A stretch of 64,000 bases of DNA from an uncultured Bacteroidales bacterium (lineage in GTDB: Bacteria > Bacteroidota > Bacteroidia > Bacteroidales > Paludibacteraceae), in the NCBI GenBank assembly GCA_900542355.1, contig UQNE01000010.1, positions 1-64,000 of the forward strand, in the 5' to 3' direction. The position numbers and the translations under genes were made by a program. The notes under the pieces were generated by a model. The model saw only the letters and a program-made list of their open reading frames with translations, was not told the DNA's origin and did not search any database. Of this stretch, positions 15,125-23,261 are shown piece by piece. Position 1 is the first letter of the stretch. The number at the start of each line of letters is the position of its first letter.

Positions 15125-16228
15125 ATGTCAAAAGTTCATATTGCCTTAGTCGGAGGGCAGACGATTCCCGTTTTTAACGCTATTATGGCAACCCAACCTG
15201 ATAAGGTGGTCTTTATCTATTCGGAGCAAAGCACAGAGGAGGTACGCCTTATCGTAAATGAAATAGGCGATATTCCCTCAGAAAAGCGAAAGATACCACC
15301 AACAGACATCTCTATTATTCGCGAAAAATTCGCAGAGTGTTATGAAAGATATAAAGAGGACTGCATCATCGTTAATATATCGAGTGGCACAAAACCTTGG
15401 ACATTTTATGCTATTGCAGAGGCCAAAGCAAATGCAAATATTCAGTTCTTATATATTGATCAAAATAATAGATTATTCAATCTCACAACCAATCAAGAAC
15501 TGAATAGCAATATTGCCTTCGATATGGATAGACAGTTTCGTTTGCAAGGTACTCCAATCAAGCGTTATCGAGATTTTCATTCTACTTTCACCAAAGAAAG
15601 AGAAGATTTCGTTCTGTGGCAATTGCGCAAACTTCGTGCCTACAAAATCCAAGATTTCAACGCCCTTACCGCAGGTTTTTCAGAGCGCCCCAACCAAAAG
15701 TACATAGAACTACCAACAGGTTCCTTTTTGCAAAAAACAGATGAAGGATATATAATGCGTCTTGTAAAGAAAAATGGAAATGGTGCAGAAGCCATTTTGT
15801 CATCGCCTTGCATGCGACAACTTCTTATGAATACTGGGTGGTTTGAATACCAAGTAGCAAGCCTATTATCACAATGGAAGTATGCAAAAGAAATTAGAAT
15901 GAATTGTGAATTTCCTAGTATTACCAATGCTCCGAAGAACGAAATTGATATTATCGTAAATACCGGTGATAAACTGCTTTTTGTAGAATGTAAAACCAAA
16001 ATCAAGGATATTACGGCTATTGATAAGTTCCGCAATGCAACGCGAGTATATGGAGGTGTAAGTAGCAAACCTATTTTCATAACAGACGAACCATTAGGGC
16101 CAACAGAAGCCGAGAAATGTAAAGATAGCAGAATCCCTTTCTTCTCATTGAAAAATGCATGCCAAGGGTTTGAAATAGACTTCTATAAACTATTGGATGA
16201 TTATGTATTGGGTATCAACACAAAATAA
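15125..16228 (+). CDS. Card1/Can2-like CARF - PD-(D/E)XK nuclease
   Basis: The 367-residue protein has an N-terminal CARF domain (about 1-140; VALVGGQ-type strand 1 as HIALVGGQTIPV, and NISSGTKPWTF at 84-94). A linker follows, then a PD-(D/E)XK domain at about 236-330 with Glu241 (GWFEYQVASLL), Glu273-Asp275 (KNEIDIIV) and Glu288-Lys290 (LLFVECKT). This architecture matches Card1/Can2, which bind cyclic tetra-adenylate and then degrade single-stranded DNA or RNA. All catalytic positions are present. It sits between csm5 and a second related gene (6 nt), so it is the intact effector of the locus. Ligand and substrate are inferred from the family. Confidence 0.92.
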   Translation: MSKVHIALVGGQTIPVFNAIMATQPDKVVFIYSEQSTEEVRLIVNEIGDIPSEKRKIPPTDISIIREKFAECYERYKEDCIIVNISSGTKPWTFYAIAEAKANANIQFLYIDQNNRLFNLTTNQELNSNIAFDMDRQFRLQGTPIKRYRDFHSTFTKEREDFVLWQLRKLRAYKIQDFNALTAGFSERPNQKYIELPTGSFLQKTDEGYIMRLVKKNGNGAEAILSSPCMRQLLMNTGWFEYQVASLLSQWKYAKEIRMNCEFPSITNAPKNEIDIIVNTGDKLLFVECKTKIKDITAIDKFRNATRVYGGVSSKPIFITDEPLGPTEAEKCKDSRIPFFSLKNACQGFEIDFYKLLDDYVLGINTK

Positions 16229-16234
16229 ATAATT

Positions 16235-17482
16235 ATGAAAAAGCAACTAATAGTCAGTTTGGTTAGTGACCAAACTATTCCAAATGTTCAAATTATCAAA
16301 GAATTCGGGACAAATGATACGGATTATCTGTTTATACTAACGGAAAGTATGCAACGGAAAGGAGTTGTAGATTGGATAACAAAATCAGCTAAGATCTCCT
16401 CTTTTCAATCTATACTCGTAAATGAGTACTCTATTGCTAACATCACAGAGCAACTACAAAGTTATGATTATAGTCCATACGAGCGTCTTATTGTAAACAT
16501 TACGGGCGGAACAAAGATAATGATTTTGGCAGTCTACAATTTCTTTAAGAAAAGAGATAATGCAGGAATCTATTATGTAATGGGACAAGGCAATACATTC
16601 TTAGATCTGATAAATGGTGCGACTAAAAATTTTTCGCATACGATTACCTTAGAAGAATACTTAACCGCTTATGGATTTTCCATAAAGAAGCCCCAACCAA
16701 GTGGTGTACCATTCGAACAGACACAAAAGATATACGAAAAATATAAGGAAGGCACATTTGATTTCTATTCAGATTCATTCGCTTTTATAAAAGAAAGAAG
16801 AGGGAAATGTATAGCAGTAGAATAATTTTCGAAGGTCTCAGAATTCCTTAACAAAATTGGCTATCAACCGCACACTCCGAATTGTCTATCTAAATTGGAA
16901 ACAAAATACCTTACAGGAGAATGGTTTGAGGAATATATTGGTGAAAAGATAAGGTTGGAACTAAACTTATCAGAAGATTCTCTCTTAATAGGTGCAATCA
17001 TTCGCAAAACGATTTCGGAAAAACAAGAACTTAATTCTCCTATCGAGTTATTAAATATTGATGCCCCTAGCACAAGTCCGGATAACGAAATAGACATTAT
17101 GTTTATCAAAGATAACAAGTTCCATGTTATAGAGTGTAAAACATCAATTATTGCAGGGACACAGACTCTCGAGGTTATTGAAAGGAATAAGGTTGGCGTT
17201 GTGAAACTTGATAACGATGGAAATCCGATGCGCAATATCATTGTAAAAGACATCAACATATTAGGTGAAACCATATACAAATCGGATGCCTTAAAAGCAA
17301 AATTTGGTTTGTATGCCAAGTCCTATATCTTTACACTAACGGATTTCCAGAATTATATCAAACAAAATCCCAATAGCCTAAATGCTTTTGTCTGTCTATT
17401 GAAAAGAGCATCAATCTCGAATATCAAGATTGTTGACCAACGGTTATTGGATAGTCAAACACAGATATCTAACCTCCTATGA
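16235..17482 (+). pseudogene. second CARF - PD-(D/E)XK nuclease, interrupted by one in-frame TAA
   Basis: Codons 1-196 encode a CARF domain (MKKQLIVSLVSDQTIP; NITGGTKIMI). Codon 197 is TAA (16823-16825). The same frame then continues without another stop for 217 codons, from FSKVSEFLNKIGYQ into a PD-(D/E)XK domain: GEWFEEYIGEK, Asn-Glu-Ile-Asp with Glu285 and Asp287, and IECK with Glu300 and Lys302. No frame change or deletion is needed to restore a 414-residue Card1-like protein, so the lesion is a single nonsense codon, readthrough, or a sequencing error. The second half has only a TTG (16895) as start. Its stop overlaps the helicase start as ATGA. Confidence 0.88.
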
Positions 17483-18963
17483 CTTCCCAAAACTCTATCA
17501 TCCTCACCGCCTCCCAACAGCGGGCGATGGCGCAGATGCAAGCCTTTGTGCATGACTCTTCGGTGCGTTGTTTTGTCCTTACCGGTTATGCCGGTACGGG
17601 CAAGACAACGCTGATGCACACGCTGATACAGTACCTCAAGCAACAGAATCTCACCTATTGCCTACTATCCTCCACGGGGCGGGCAGCCAAGATTCTAAGT
17701 AATTACACGGGAGAGACGGCAGGTACGGTTCATCACCTTATCTATTCTTACAATGGATTCAACAAGGACTTGAGCGATGCAGAAGAGGATATTAATGCAG
17801 ACGAGGTTGGACAATTATATTTGAATTTTGAACTATCTACACACAATTCAGAGGAAGATGATTCTATAATTTATATCGTGGATGAGGCTTCTATGATAGG
17901 CGATTGTGCTACTCAAATTATTCAGGCACTTTTTGGTTCAGGCAGATTATTGAAAGATTTGTTCGATCACGACTTGCGCCCTAAGTCTAAATTTATCTTT
18001 GTGGGCGACCCCTGCCAGTTGCCGCCTATCTCAAGTTCAATTTCACCGGCTTTATCGCCAGATTACTTGCAGCACACATTTGGCTATGCTACGCAACATG
18101 TTATGCTTACAGAGATTATGCGACAGAAGGGCGACAGCAGTATTATTCAAGCCGCTAACTCTATTCGGAAACTATGGAGTTATGCTCCGGAAACGGAAGA
18201 TTACTATCGTGTCAAAGTATGGGGAAAACTACCAATCACACAGTATGCAGACATCCATTTTCTTCCTACGGTGGAAGAAATGATTAACCTACAGGTGCAT
18301 TTAATCAATGAGTATGGCTACAATGAATCCACATTTATTTGCCAAAGTAACAAGGATTGCAGCCGCATCTCACATGAGATACGCAATCGCTTGGGGCGTA
18401 CGGGCGGAATACAACCTCATGACTTGCTAATGGTCACGCAAAACCAACTGACAACAGGACTGATGAATGGAGATATGTTGGAGGTAGTCAGTGTAAATCC
18501 GAAGCATGAGCGAGTGATGGTAGATACAAAACAACATTATCGCACCGAACTATACTTTGTAGAAATCACTGTGCGCGAATTAGTTACAGGAAGAGAATAC
18601 ACAACGCTAATCTTGGAAACTTTGCTCGATACCGTACACGCCAACTTAGATGCTCGCCAACAGACAGGTCTGTTCTTGGATTTCATTATGCGTATGAAGG
18701 CCCAAGGTATCACGCAGAAGAAGGACAAACTTGCGTTTGATAAGGCATTGCGCGACGACCCATATCTGAATGCACTCCGTTGCTCGTATGGTTACGCCAT
18801 CACATGCCACAAGGCGCAAGGTGGTGAGTGGAACTCGGTGTTTATATATCCCCAGCGTAACATTATGCTCAATCCGACGAAGGCAAATTACCAATGGATA
18901 TATACAGCAGTAACGCGCGCCAAGAATAAAGTGTATCTTTGCAATGACTTTTATTACTGTTAA
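17479..18963 (+). CDS. RecD-like superfamily 1B helicase in the CRISPR operon
   Basis: The 494-residue protein has a Q-like motif (LTASQQRAM), Walker A GYAGTGKT (36-43), the Walker B motif VDEASMIG, motif III GDPCQLPPI, the late motifs ITCHKAQGGEW and YTAVTRAK. These belong to RecD/RecD2-type DNA helicases, but the long N-terminal region of RecD2 is missing. Its start overlaps the stop of the CARF nuclease gene as ATGA, so the two are translationally coupled. Such helicases are not core type III parts. A role in spacer acquisition or in clearing DNA for the nuclease is inference from position. Confidence 0.88.
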   Translation: MTSQNSIILTASQQRAMAQMQAFVHDSSVRCFVLTGYAGTGKTTLMHTLIQYLKQQNLTYCLLSSTGRAAKILSNYTGETAGTVHHLIYSYNGFNKDLSDAEEDINADEVGQLYLNFELSTHNSEEDDSIIYIVDEASMIGDCATQIIQALFGSGRLLKDLFDHDLRPKSKFIFVGDPCQLPPISSSISPALSPDYLQHTFGYATQHVMLTEIMRQKGDSSIIQAANSIRKLWSYAPETEDYYRVKVWGKLPITQYADIHFLPTVEEMINLQVHLINEYGYNESTFICQSNKDCSRISHEIRNRLGRTGGIQPHDLLMVTQNQLTTGLMNGDMLEVVSVNPKHERVMVDTKQHYRTELYFVEITVRELVTGREYTTLILETLLDTVHANLDARQQTGLFLDFIMRMKAQGITQKKDKLAFDKALRDDPYLNALRCSYGYAITCHKAQGGEWNSVFIYPQRNIMLNPTKANYQWIYTAVTRAKNKVYLCNDFYYC

Positions 18964-18969
18964 TCCCTT

Positions 18970-19362
18970 ATGCTAATCAACTTATCTAATCACCCCACGG
19001 CGATGTGGTTGCCGGAGCAGACAGAGGCGGCACATAGGACTTATGGCGAGGTATTCGACCTGCCTTTCCCCACTGTGCCTGCGGATGCCGATGAGGCGGA
19101 CATACAAACCATAGCACAAGAGTATCTGAAAAAGGTACAAACCATTGCACAAGAGTACCTAAACAAAGTGCAAACCTTCTCCCCTTCGGCTGAGGCTGTG
19201 GTGCATATCATGGGCGAGATGACGCTCACCTACGCCCTCGTCTGCTTGCTCAAACAGGCAGGCTACACCTGCGTTGCCTCTACCTCCGTGCGCGAAGTCT
19301 ATGAGGAAGAACCCGGCAAAAAAACTGCCGTCTTTCGCTTTGTCCGCTTCCGAAAGTACTGA
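18970..19362 (+). CDS. small CRISPR ancillary protein, possible Csx15/16/20-type ring nuclease
   Basis: The 130-residue protein reads MLINLSNHPTAMW, then EVFDLPFPTVPADADEAD, then VVHIMGEMTLTYALVCLLK and CVASTSVREVYEEEPGKK, ending in VRFRKY. The LSNHP start and GEM...CVAST...R pattern recur in small proteins of type III loci. They recall the small CARF-like families (Csx15, Csx16, Csx20) proposed to cleave cyclic oligoadenylate. I am not certain of the exact family. Residues 46-67 are a tandem 11-residue duplication (QTIAQEYLKKV / QTIAQEYLNKV). It follows the helicase by 6 nt. A role in switching off the CARF nuclease would fit. Confidence 0.6.
   Translation: MLINLSNHPTAMWLPEQTEAAHRTYGEVFDLPFPTVPADADEADIQTIAQEYLKKVQTIAQEYLNKVQTFSPSAEAVVHIMGEMTLTYALVCLLKQAGYTCVASTSVREVYEEEPGKKTAVFRFVRFRKY
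19105..19170 (+). repeat. in-frame tandem duplication, 2 x 33 nt
   Basis: Units 19105-19137 and 19138-19170 both begin CAAACCAT and encode QTIAQEYLKKV and QTIAQEYLNKV. They lengthen a predicted helix by about three turns. Confidence 0.9.
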
Positions 19363-19395
19363 GTAATAGACCGATAATTGCACGCACCCCCATAA

Positions 19396-19494
19396 ATGAG
19401 CGAGGTTATGCCCCTCTTTTTATCAGACAAGGATATGGTAGCGAGCAATTCTGAAATTTTCAAAGTACTCAACGCTCTCATCGAGCAAAAATAG
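19396..19494 (+). CDS. possible 32-residue small protein between csx-like gene and cas1
   Basis: An ATG-started frame encodes MSEVMPLFLSDKDM and then VASNSEIFKVLNALIEQK before TAG. It looks protein-like, with an amphipathic helical end. It may be a genuine small gene or the surviving tail of a lost one. No clear ribosome binding site is present. The rest of the 194-nt gap before cas1 holds nothing recognisable. Confidence 0.3.
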   Translation: MSEVMPLFLSDKDMVASNSEIFKVLNALIEQK

Positions 19495-19556
19495 CCTGCT
19501 ACCCACAACCACATAGTCGCTCAACAGCCAACAACACACGCAAAATCATAGTCCCT

Positions 19557-20540
19557 ATGGAACTGGTACTCTCCACATTCGGCACCAACCTCAACATCGA
19601 CAACAACGGTTTTGTCGTCTCGCAGGGCAGGGAGCGTCAGCGTATTCCGGTGAACAGCGTGAGCAGTATCCAAATCAGCAAGGGTGCGAGTATCACCAGC
19701 GATGCCACCCTCCTCGCTATCGAAAACGAGATTCCCATCCTTTTCGTGGACAAGAACGGTCATCCCAAGGGGCGTGTCTGGAGCCCGCAATACGGCTCTA
19801 TCTCCACTATCCGCAAGGGGCAACTCAATTTCACCGCCTCGCGCGGAGCCGTCATCTGGATAAAGGGCATTCTCGAACGCAAAATCACCAATCAGCAGGC
19901 ACTCATCATGACGATGAACCACTCGCCCGAGACGCAAGCCGACGCCGAGCGGGACATCCATCGTCTGGAGGTCTATCGCAACAAGATTCTCACTATCGAT
20001 GCCGAACGCACGGCGGACATTGCTGCCGAACTGCGAGGTTGGGAGGGGGCTGCGGCTCGAATCTATTTTGCTGCACTCAATCGCTATCTGCCTGAGCATC
20101 TGCGTTTTGCCGAGCGCACGCAGCACCCCGCGCAAGACCCCGTCAATGCGTTTCTCAACTACGGCTATGGCATCCTCTACGGCAAAGTGGAAGGCGCACT
20201 CATCAAGGCGGGTATCGACCCTTACATCGGCATTCTGCACCGCGACGAGTACAACCGCCCCGTGCTCGTCTATGATGTCATCGAGATCTATCGAATGTGG
20301 GTGGACTATGTGGTGTACAACCTCGCGTGCCAGAATGTCATCACCGACGACTACTATTCCGTACGCCCCGACGGCTCCTATTGGCTCGAAACGCTCGGGC
20401 GGCGTATCATCATCCAGTCGCTCAACGACTATCTGGACGAACTCATCGAACTGAACGGGCTCTCACGCTCTCGCGAAACACATATATCGCTCTATGCGCA
20501 GAATCTCGCACAGACTTTCAAATCGTATAACACAAAATAA
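19557..20540 (+). CDS. cas1: Cas1 integrase
   Basis: The 327-residue protein has the Cas1 fold and active-site residues: Glu163 (RGWEGAAARIYF), His228 (GIDPYIGILHRDEYNRP) and Asp240/Glu243 (LVYDVIEIYR). It inserts new spacers with Cas2. It is a stand-alone Cas1, not fused to reverse transcriptase. The primase-polymerase gene begins 11 nt after its stop, placing that enzyme between cas1 and cas2. The base composition is more GC-rich than the csm and CARF genes upstream, suggesting that the adaptation module may have a separate history. Confidence 0.96.
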   Translation: MELVLSTFGTNLNIDNNGFVVSQGRERQRIPVNSVSSIQISKGASITSDATLLAIENEIPILFVDKNGHPKGRVWSPQYGSISTIRKGQLNFTASRGAVIWIKGILERKITNQQALIMTMNHSPETQADAERDIHRLEVYRNKILTIDAERTADIAAELRGWEGAAARIYFAALNRYLPEHLRFAERTQHPAQDPVNAFLNYGYGILYGKVEGALIKAGIDPYIGILHRDEYNRPVLVYDVIEIYRMWVDYVVYNLACQNVITDDYYSVRPDGSYWLETLGRRIIIQSLNDYLDELIELNGLSRSRETHISLYAQNLAQTFKSYNTK

Positions 20541-20551
20541 ATCAACTGCTT

Positions 20552-21562
20552 ATGCTATACCTTGGCGAACACCTCACGGCTGCTGCCGGCACTCTGCAAC
20601 CTATCTCCGAAGAGCAACTCCTTGCGCGTATCGTCAGTCCCTCAGAGGAGTTCAAATCGCAAATCGTGCAACTGCGCACTATCCGCACACTCGATGCCAA
20701 ACGCTATTCCGAACTCAAGCGCAATCTGCCCTATTTCGTGTGTGGCAAGTTCGACCCGCCCGTGCGCCGAACGGAGAATTTTGCCCACTGTTCCTCGTTC
20801 GTGTTGGATATCGACCACATCTCCGACAAAGGTCTCGACAAAGCCCAACTGCGCCAAACGCTCCTTGCTGACACGCGCGTCATGCTCTGCTACACCTCGC
20901 CGAGCGAGGACGGCTTCAAACTGCTGTTCCAACTTGCCGCACCGTGCTACGACAAGGGTATCTTCTCCGTTTTCTACCACGCTTTTGCAGAGGCTTTTGC
21001 CCGCCAATACGCCATCGAACAGGTCGTCGATGCCCGCACTTGCGATGTAACGCGTGCTTGTTTCCTCAGTTACGACCCCGATGCGCACTACAATCCTTTG
21101 GCGGAAGCGGTGGACATCAATGCCTATATCAACCCCAACGACAGCATCTCTATGTTCGACCAAAAGCACGCTGCCGAGCGGGCTGCCGCTGCACAAGAGC
21201 AACCGAATGCGGAGCCTGTACACACCGAACCGACCGACGAGTCGTTGCAGAAAATCAAGGAGGTCTTAGGCTTGTATCGTGCCAGGAAAGAGCCGACAGC
21301 GGTGTTTGTGCCGGAGCAACTGAACGCCGTAATGACCGGACTGCAGGACTTCCTCGCCACCTTAGATATAGTGGTCAATGAGGTCTCCGATATCAACTAT
21401 GGCAAGAAAATCAAGGTGAGCCTAGGTATCAAAAAGGCTGAGTGCAATCTCTTCTATGGCAAGCGAGGCTTCACGGCAGTCCAATCGCCCCGCACCGGCA
21501 CCGACCACGAACTCAACGCCATGCTCCAAGAACTCCTCTACGCCTACCTCGCCACCCTATAA
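20552..21562 (+). CDS. CRISPR-associated primase-polymerase (CAPP), VirE-N/BT4734-like
   Basis: The 336-residue protein contains an archaeo-eukaryotic primase fold of the BT4734/VirE N-terminal type. Metal-binding Asp86 and Asp88 lie in FVLDIDHIS, the nucleotide-binding segment in SPSEDGFKLLFQL (116-128), and a third motif in TCDVTRACFLSYDPD (163-177). The family includes CAPPs, which prime and extend DNA and have been linked to Cas1-Cas2 adaptation. Its place exactly between cas1 and cas2 fits that. After about residue 210 an Ala/Glu-rich linker leads to a C-terminal domain that I do not recognise. Activity is inferred from motifs. Confidence 0.85.
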   Translation: MLYLGEHLTAAAGTLQPISEEQLLARIVSPSEEFKSQIVQLRTIRTLDAKRYSELKRNLPYFVCGKFDPPVRRTENFAHCSSFVLDIDHISDKGLDKAQLRQTLLADTRVMLCYTSPSEDGFKLLFQLAAPCYDKGIFSVFYHAFAEAFARQYAIEQVVDARTCDVTRACFLSYDPDAHYNPLAEAVDINAYINPNDSISMFDQKHAAERAAAAQEQPNAEPVHTEPTDESLQKIKEVLGLYRARKEPTAVFVPEQLNAVMTGLQDFLATLDIVVNEVSDINYGKKIKVSLGIKKAECNLFYGKRGFTAVQSPRTGTDHELNAMLQELLYAYLATL

Positions 21563-21612
21563 AGTGTCTGATAATGAGATAAATAATTCTTCTTATCGCT
21601 GAGAGTCCAAAA

Positions 21613-21658
21613 GTCTAACTTCTAACAGCATAGCGGTCCAACTTCTAACAGCGCAGCG
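21613..21658 (+). repeat. tandem 23-nt repeat before cas2
   Basis: Two units, starting GTCTAACTTCTAACAGC and GTCCAACTTCTAACAGC, lie in the 107-nt gap between the primase-polymerase gene and cas2. They may affect the cas2 leader; no function is visible. Confidence 0.75.
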
Positions 21659-21669
21659 ATCTATCCCTT

Positions 21670-22146
21670 ATGTCCCGCACCAAAAAAGCCAAAGACTATC
21701 TCCTTGTCCTTCAGCGGCTTGTCGCTGAGGGCGCGCTCGACCAACCTGCCCCTAACCGCCACGGGGTGGAATGGGAGGGGCTGCCTGACATCTCGCAGCG
21801 GGTGCAGGCCATCTTCAATGTAGCACAACAGAAAAAGAAATCAACCGACATGTTATTTTTTGTGATGTACGACATCGAAAGCAACAAGGTGCGCCGTTAT
21901 GTCGTCAAGTACCTCGAACGCAAGGGCTGTATGCGTGTGCAGAAGTCCATTTTCCTCGCCAACCTCCCCATGGAGAAGTACCAGGACATCCGCAACGACC
22001 TCGCCGAGGTGCAGGCGGCGTACGACAACCAAGACAGCATCCTCATTGTGCCCATCACCACCGACTACCTGCGCTCGATGAAGGTCATTGGGCAGAACCT
22101 CGACATCGACATCATCACCCACACCCGAACCACACTCTTTTTCTGA
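21670..22146 (+). CDS. cas2: Cas2 with N-terminal extension
   Basis: Residues 61-158 form a standard Cas2 (MLFFVMYDIESNKVRRYVVK with Asp68, KSIFLANL, and the C-terminal strand ITTDYLRSMKVIGQ). The first 60 residues (MSRTKKAKDYLLVLQRL...) are an unusual basic helical extension. Translation could also begin at the ATG at 21850, giving a normal-sized Cas2. The extended frame is kept because it is open and runs in continuous phase from the ATG at 21670. Cas2 bridges two Cas1 dimers during spacer integration. It is the last gene of the operon; no array follows it. Confidence 0.92.
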   Translation: MSRTKKAKDYLLVLQRLVAEGALDQPAPNRHGVEWEGLPDISQRVQAIFNVAQQKKKSTDMLFFVMYDIESNKVRRYVVKYLERKGCMRVQKSIFLANLPMEKYQDIRNDLAEVQAAYDNQDSILIVPITTDYLRSMKVIGQNLDIDIITHTRTTLFF

Positions 22147-22421
22147 TACCCCTACCCTTTCCACATCTGGCCACAAAATGAGATCGGAGCCGTAGCAACC
22201 CTTTAGTTGGACGATGCTAACCAAATTGCTATTCGCATACGATTGAAAACAATTTGAAATAAATTGAGGGATTTCCATATATTTTTTGCAACAAAGGCAA
22301 CATATATCCAATTTTTGTTGTATCTTTGTAGGCAGTTTCGGATGTGGCGGTATGGGAACTATACATAGACTATAGCGACTATGGAATTTCGGACATCGAT
22401 AACTTAAACAAATACATAAAT

Positions 22422-22868
22422 ATGGCGACACAAGCAGAATTAGATGAGCGATATATGGAGTTGGCACTCCACGAAGCAGAATTGGCTTTTGAACAAGACG
22501 AAGTGCCCGTAGGTTGCGTGATTGTATCACACGGGCAAATCATCGGGCGCGGACACAACTTAACCGAAACATTGCAGGATGTAACGGCTCATGCCGAGAT
22601 GCAAGCCCTCACCGCAGCCGCACAAACTATCGGCGGCAAGTATCTGCCCGATGCCACCTTGTATGTAACCGTAGAGCCATGCGTGATGTGCGCAGGTGCC
22701 ATCGGTTGGGCGCAAGTTGGGCGCGTGGTGTATGGTTGCGATGACAGCAAACGCGGGTTCAGTGTCTTTGCTCCCCGTGCCTTACATCCCAAAACCACCA
22801 TTACCCAAGGTGTCCTCTCCTCTCGCGCCCAAGTACTCATGCAGAATTTCTTCCAAGCCCACAGATAA
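22422..22868 (+). CDS. tadA: tRNA-specific adenosine deaminase
   Basis: The 148-residue protein has the zinc deaminase signature with His57-Ala-Glu59 (TAHAEMQAL) and Cys87/Cys90 (EPCVMCAGA). TadA converts A34 to inosine in tRNA-Arg. The ATG at 22422 gives the usual N-terminus (MELALHEAELAFEQDEVPVG); an upstream start at 22344 would add 26 residues. TATCTTTG at 22321-22328 could be its -7 element, but no well-spaced -33 element is seen. The 275 nt between cas2 and this gene hold nothing else recognisable. Confidence 0.93.
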   Translation: MATQAELDERYMELALHEAELAFEQDEVPVGCVIVSHGQIIGRGHNLTETLQDVTAHAEMQALTAAAQTIGGKYLPDATLYVTVEPCVMCAGAIGWAQVGRVVYGCDDSKRGFSVFAPRALHPKTTITQGVLSSRAQVLMQNFFQAHR

Positions 22869-23064
22869 AAACACTCTCATAGCCTATGCTTTTTTGTCGC
22901 TAATTGCTGTGGATTGTTATCCTCTGTATATTCATTGTTTCATATATATTGGGGTTGTTATCCCCTGTATATTTGTCTATATTTGATTAAATTTTCCGTG
23001 TATTTGTTTCCAAATCGTAGCACATTGCATTGTCTTCCCCCTATTTTTCTTACTGTTCACATCG

Positions 23065-23097
23065 GGTGATTAGTAGGTGATTAATAGGTGATTCAGC
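23065..23097. repeat. tandem repeat, 3 x 11 nt
   Basis: GGTGATTAGTA, GGTGATTAATA and GGTGATTCAGC lie in the 390-nt non-coding stretch after tadA. They are related in sequence to the TATGTGATTAG array at 60285-60339. Confidence 0.75.
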
Positions 23098-23211
23098 AAA
23101 GGGAAAGGAATCGGGGTCCATCGCGGGTCTATCGGGGGATACAAAAAGCGCAAAGCACTGTTTTGCGAGCGTTAGCGAGCGCGCTTTTTCTTATCTCCCT
23201 CTATAACAACA

Positions 23212-23238
23212 ATAGGCTGCCCATTCCGAGCAGCCTAT
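23212..23238 (-). terminator. hairpin terminator shared by tadA and the surface-protein gene
   Basis: ATAGGCTGC (23212-23220) pairs with GCAGCCTAT (23230-23238). It stands 24 nt beyond the stop of the minus-strand gene and downstream of tadA, so it may work in both directions. Confidence 0.5.
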
Positions 23239-23261
23239 ATATATCTATCTTACAAACGTCG

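Noticed and set aside
15125..17482. CARF genes as Csm6/Csx1
   Set aside because: No HEPN RxxxxH motif; both have E...NEID...ECK, the PD-(D/E)XK pattern of Card1/Can2.
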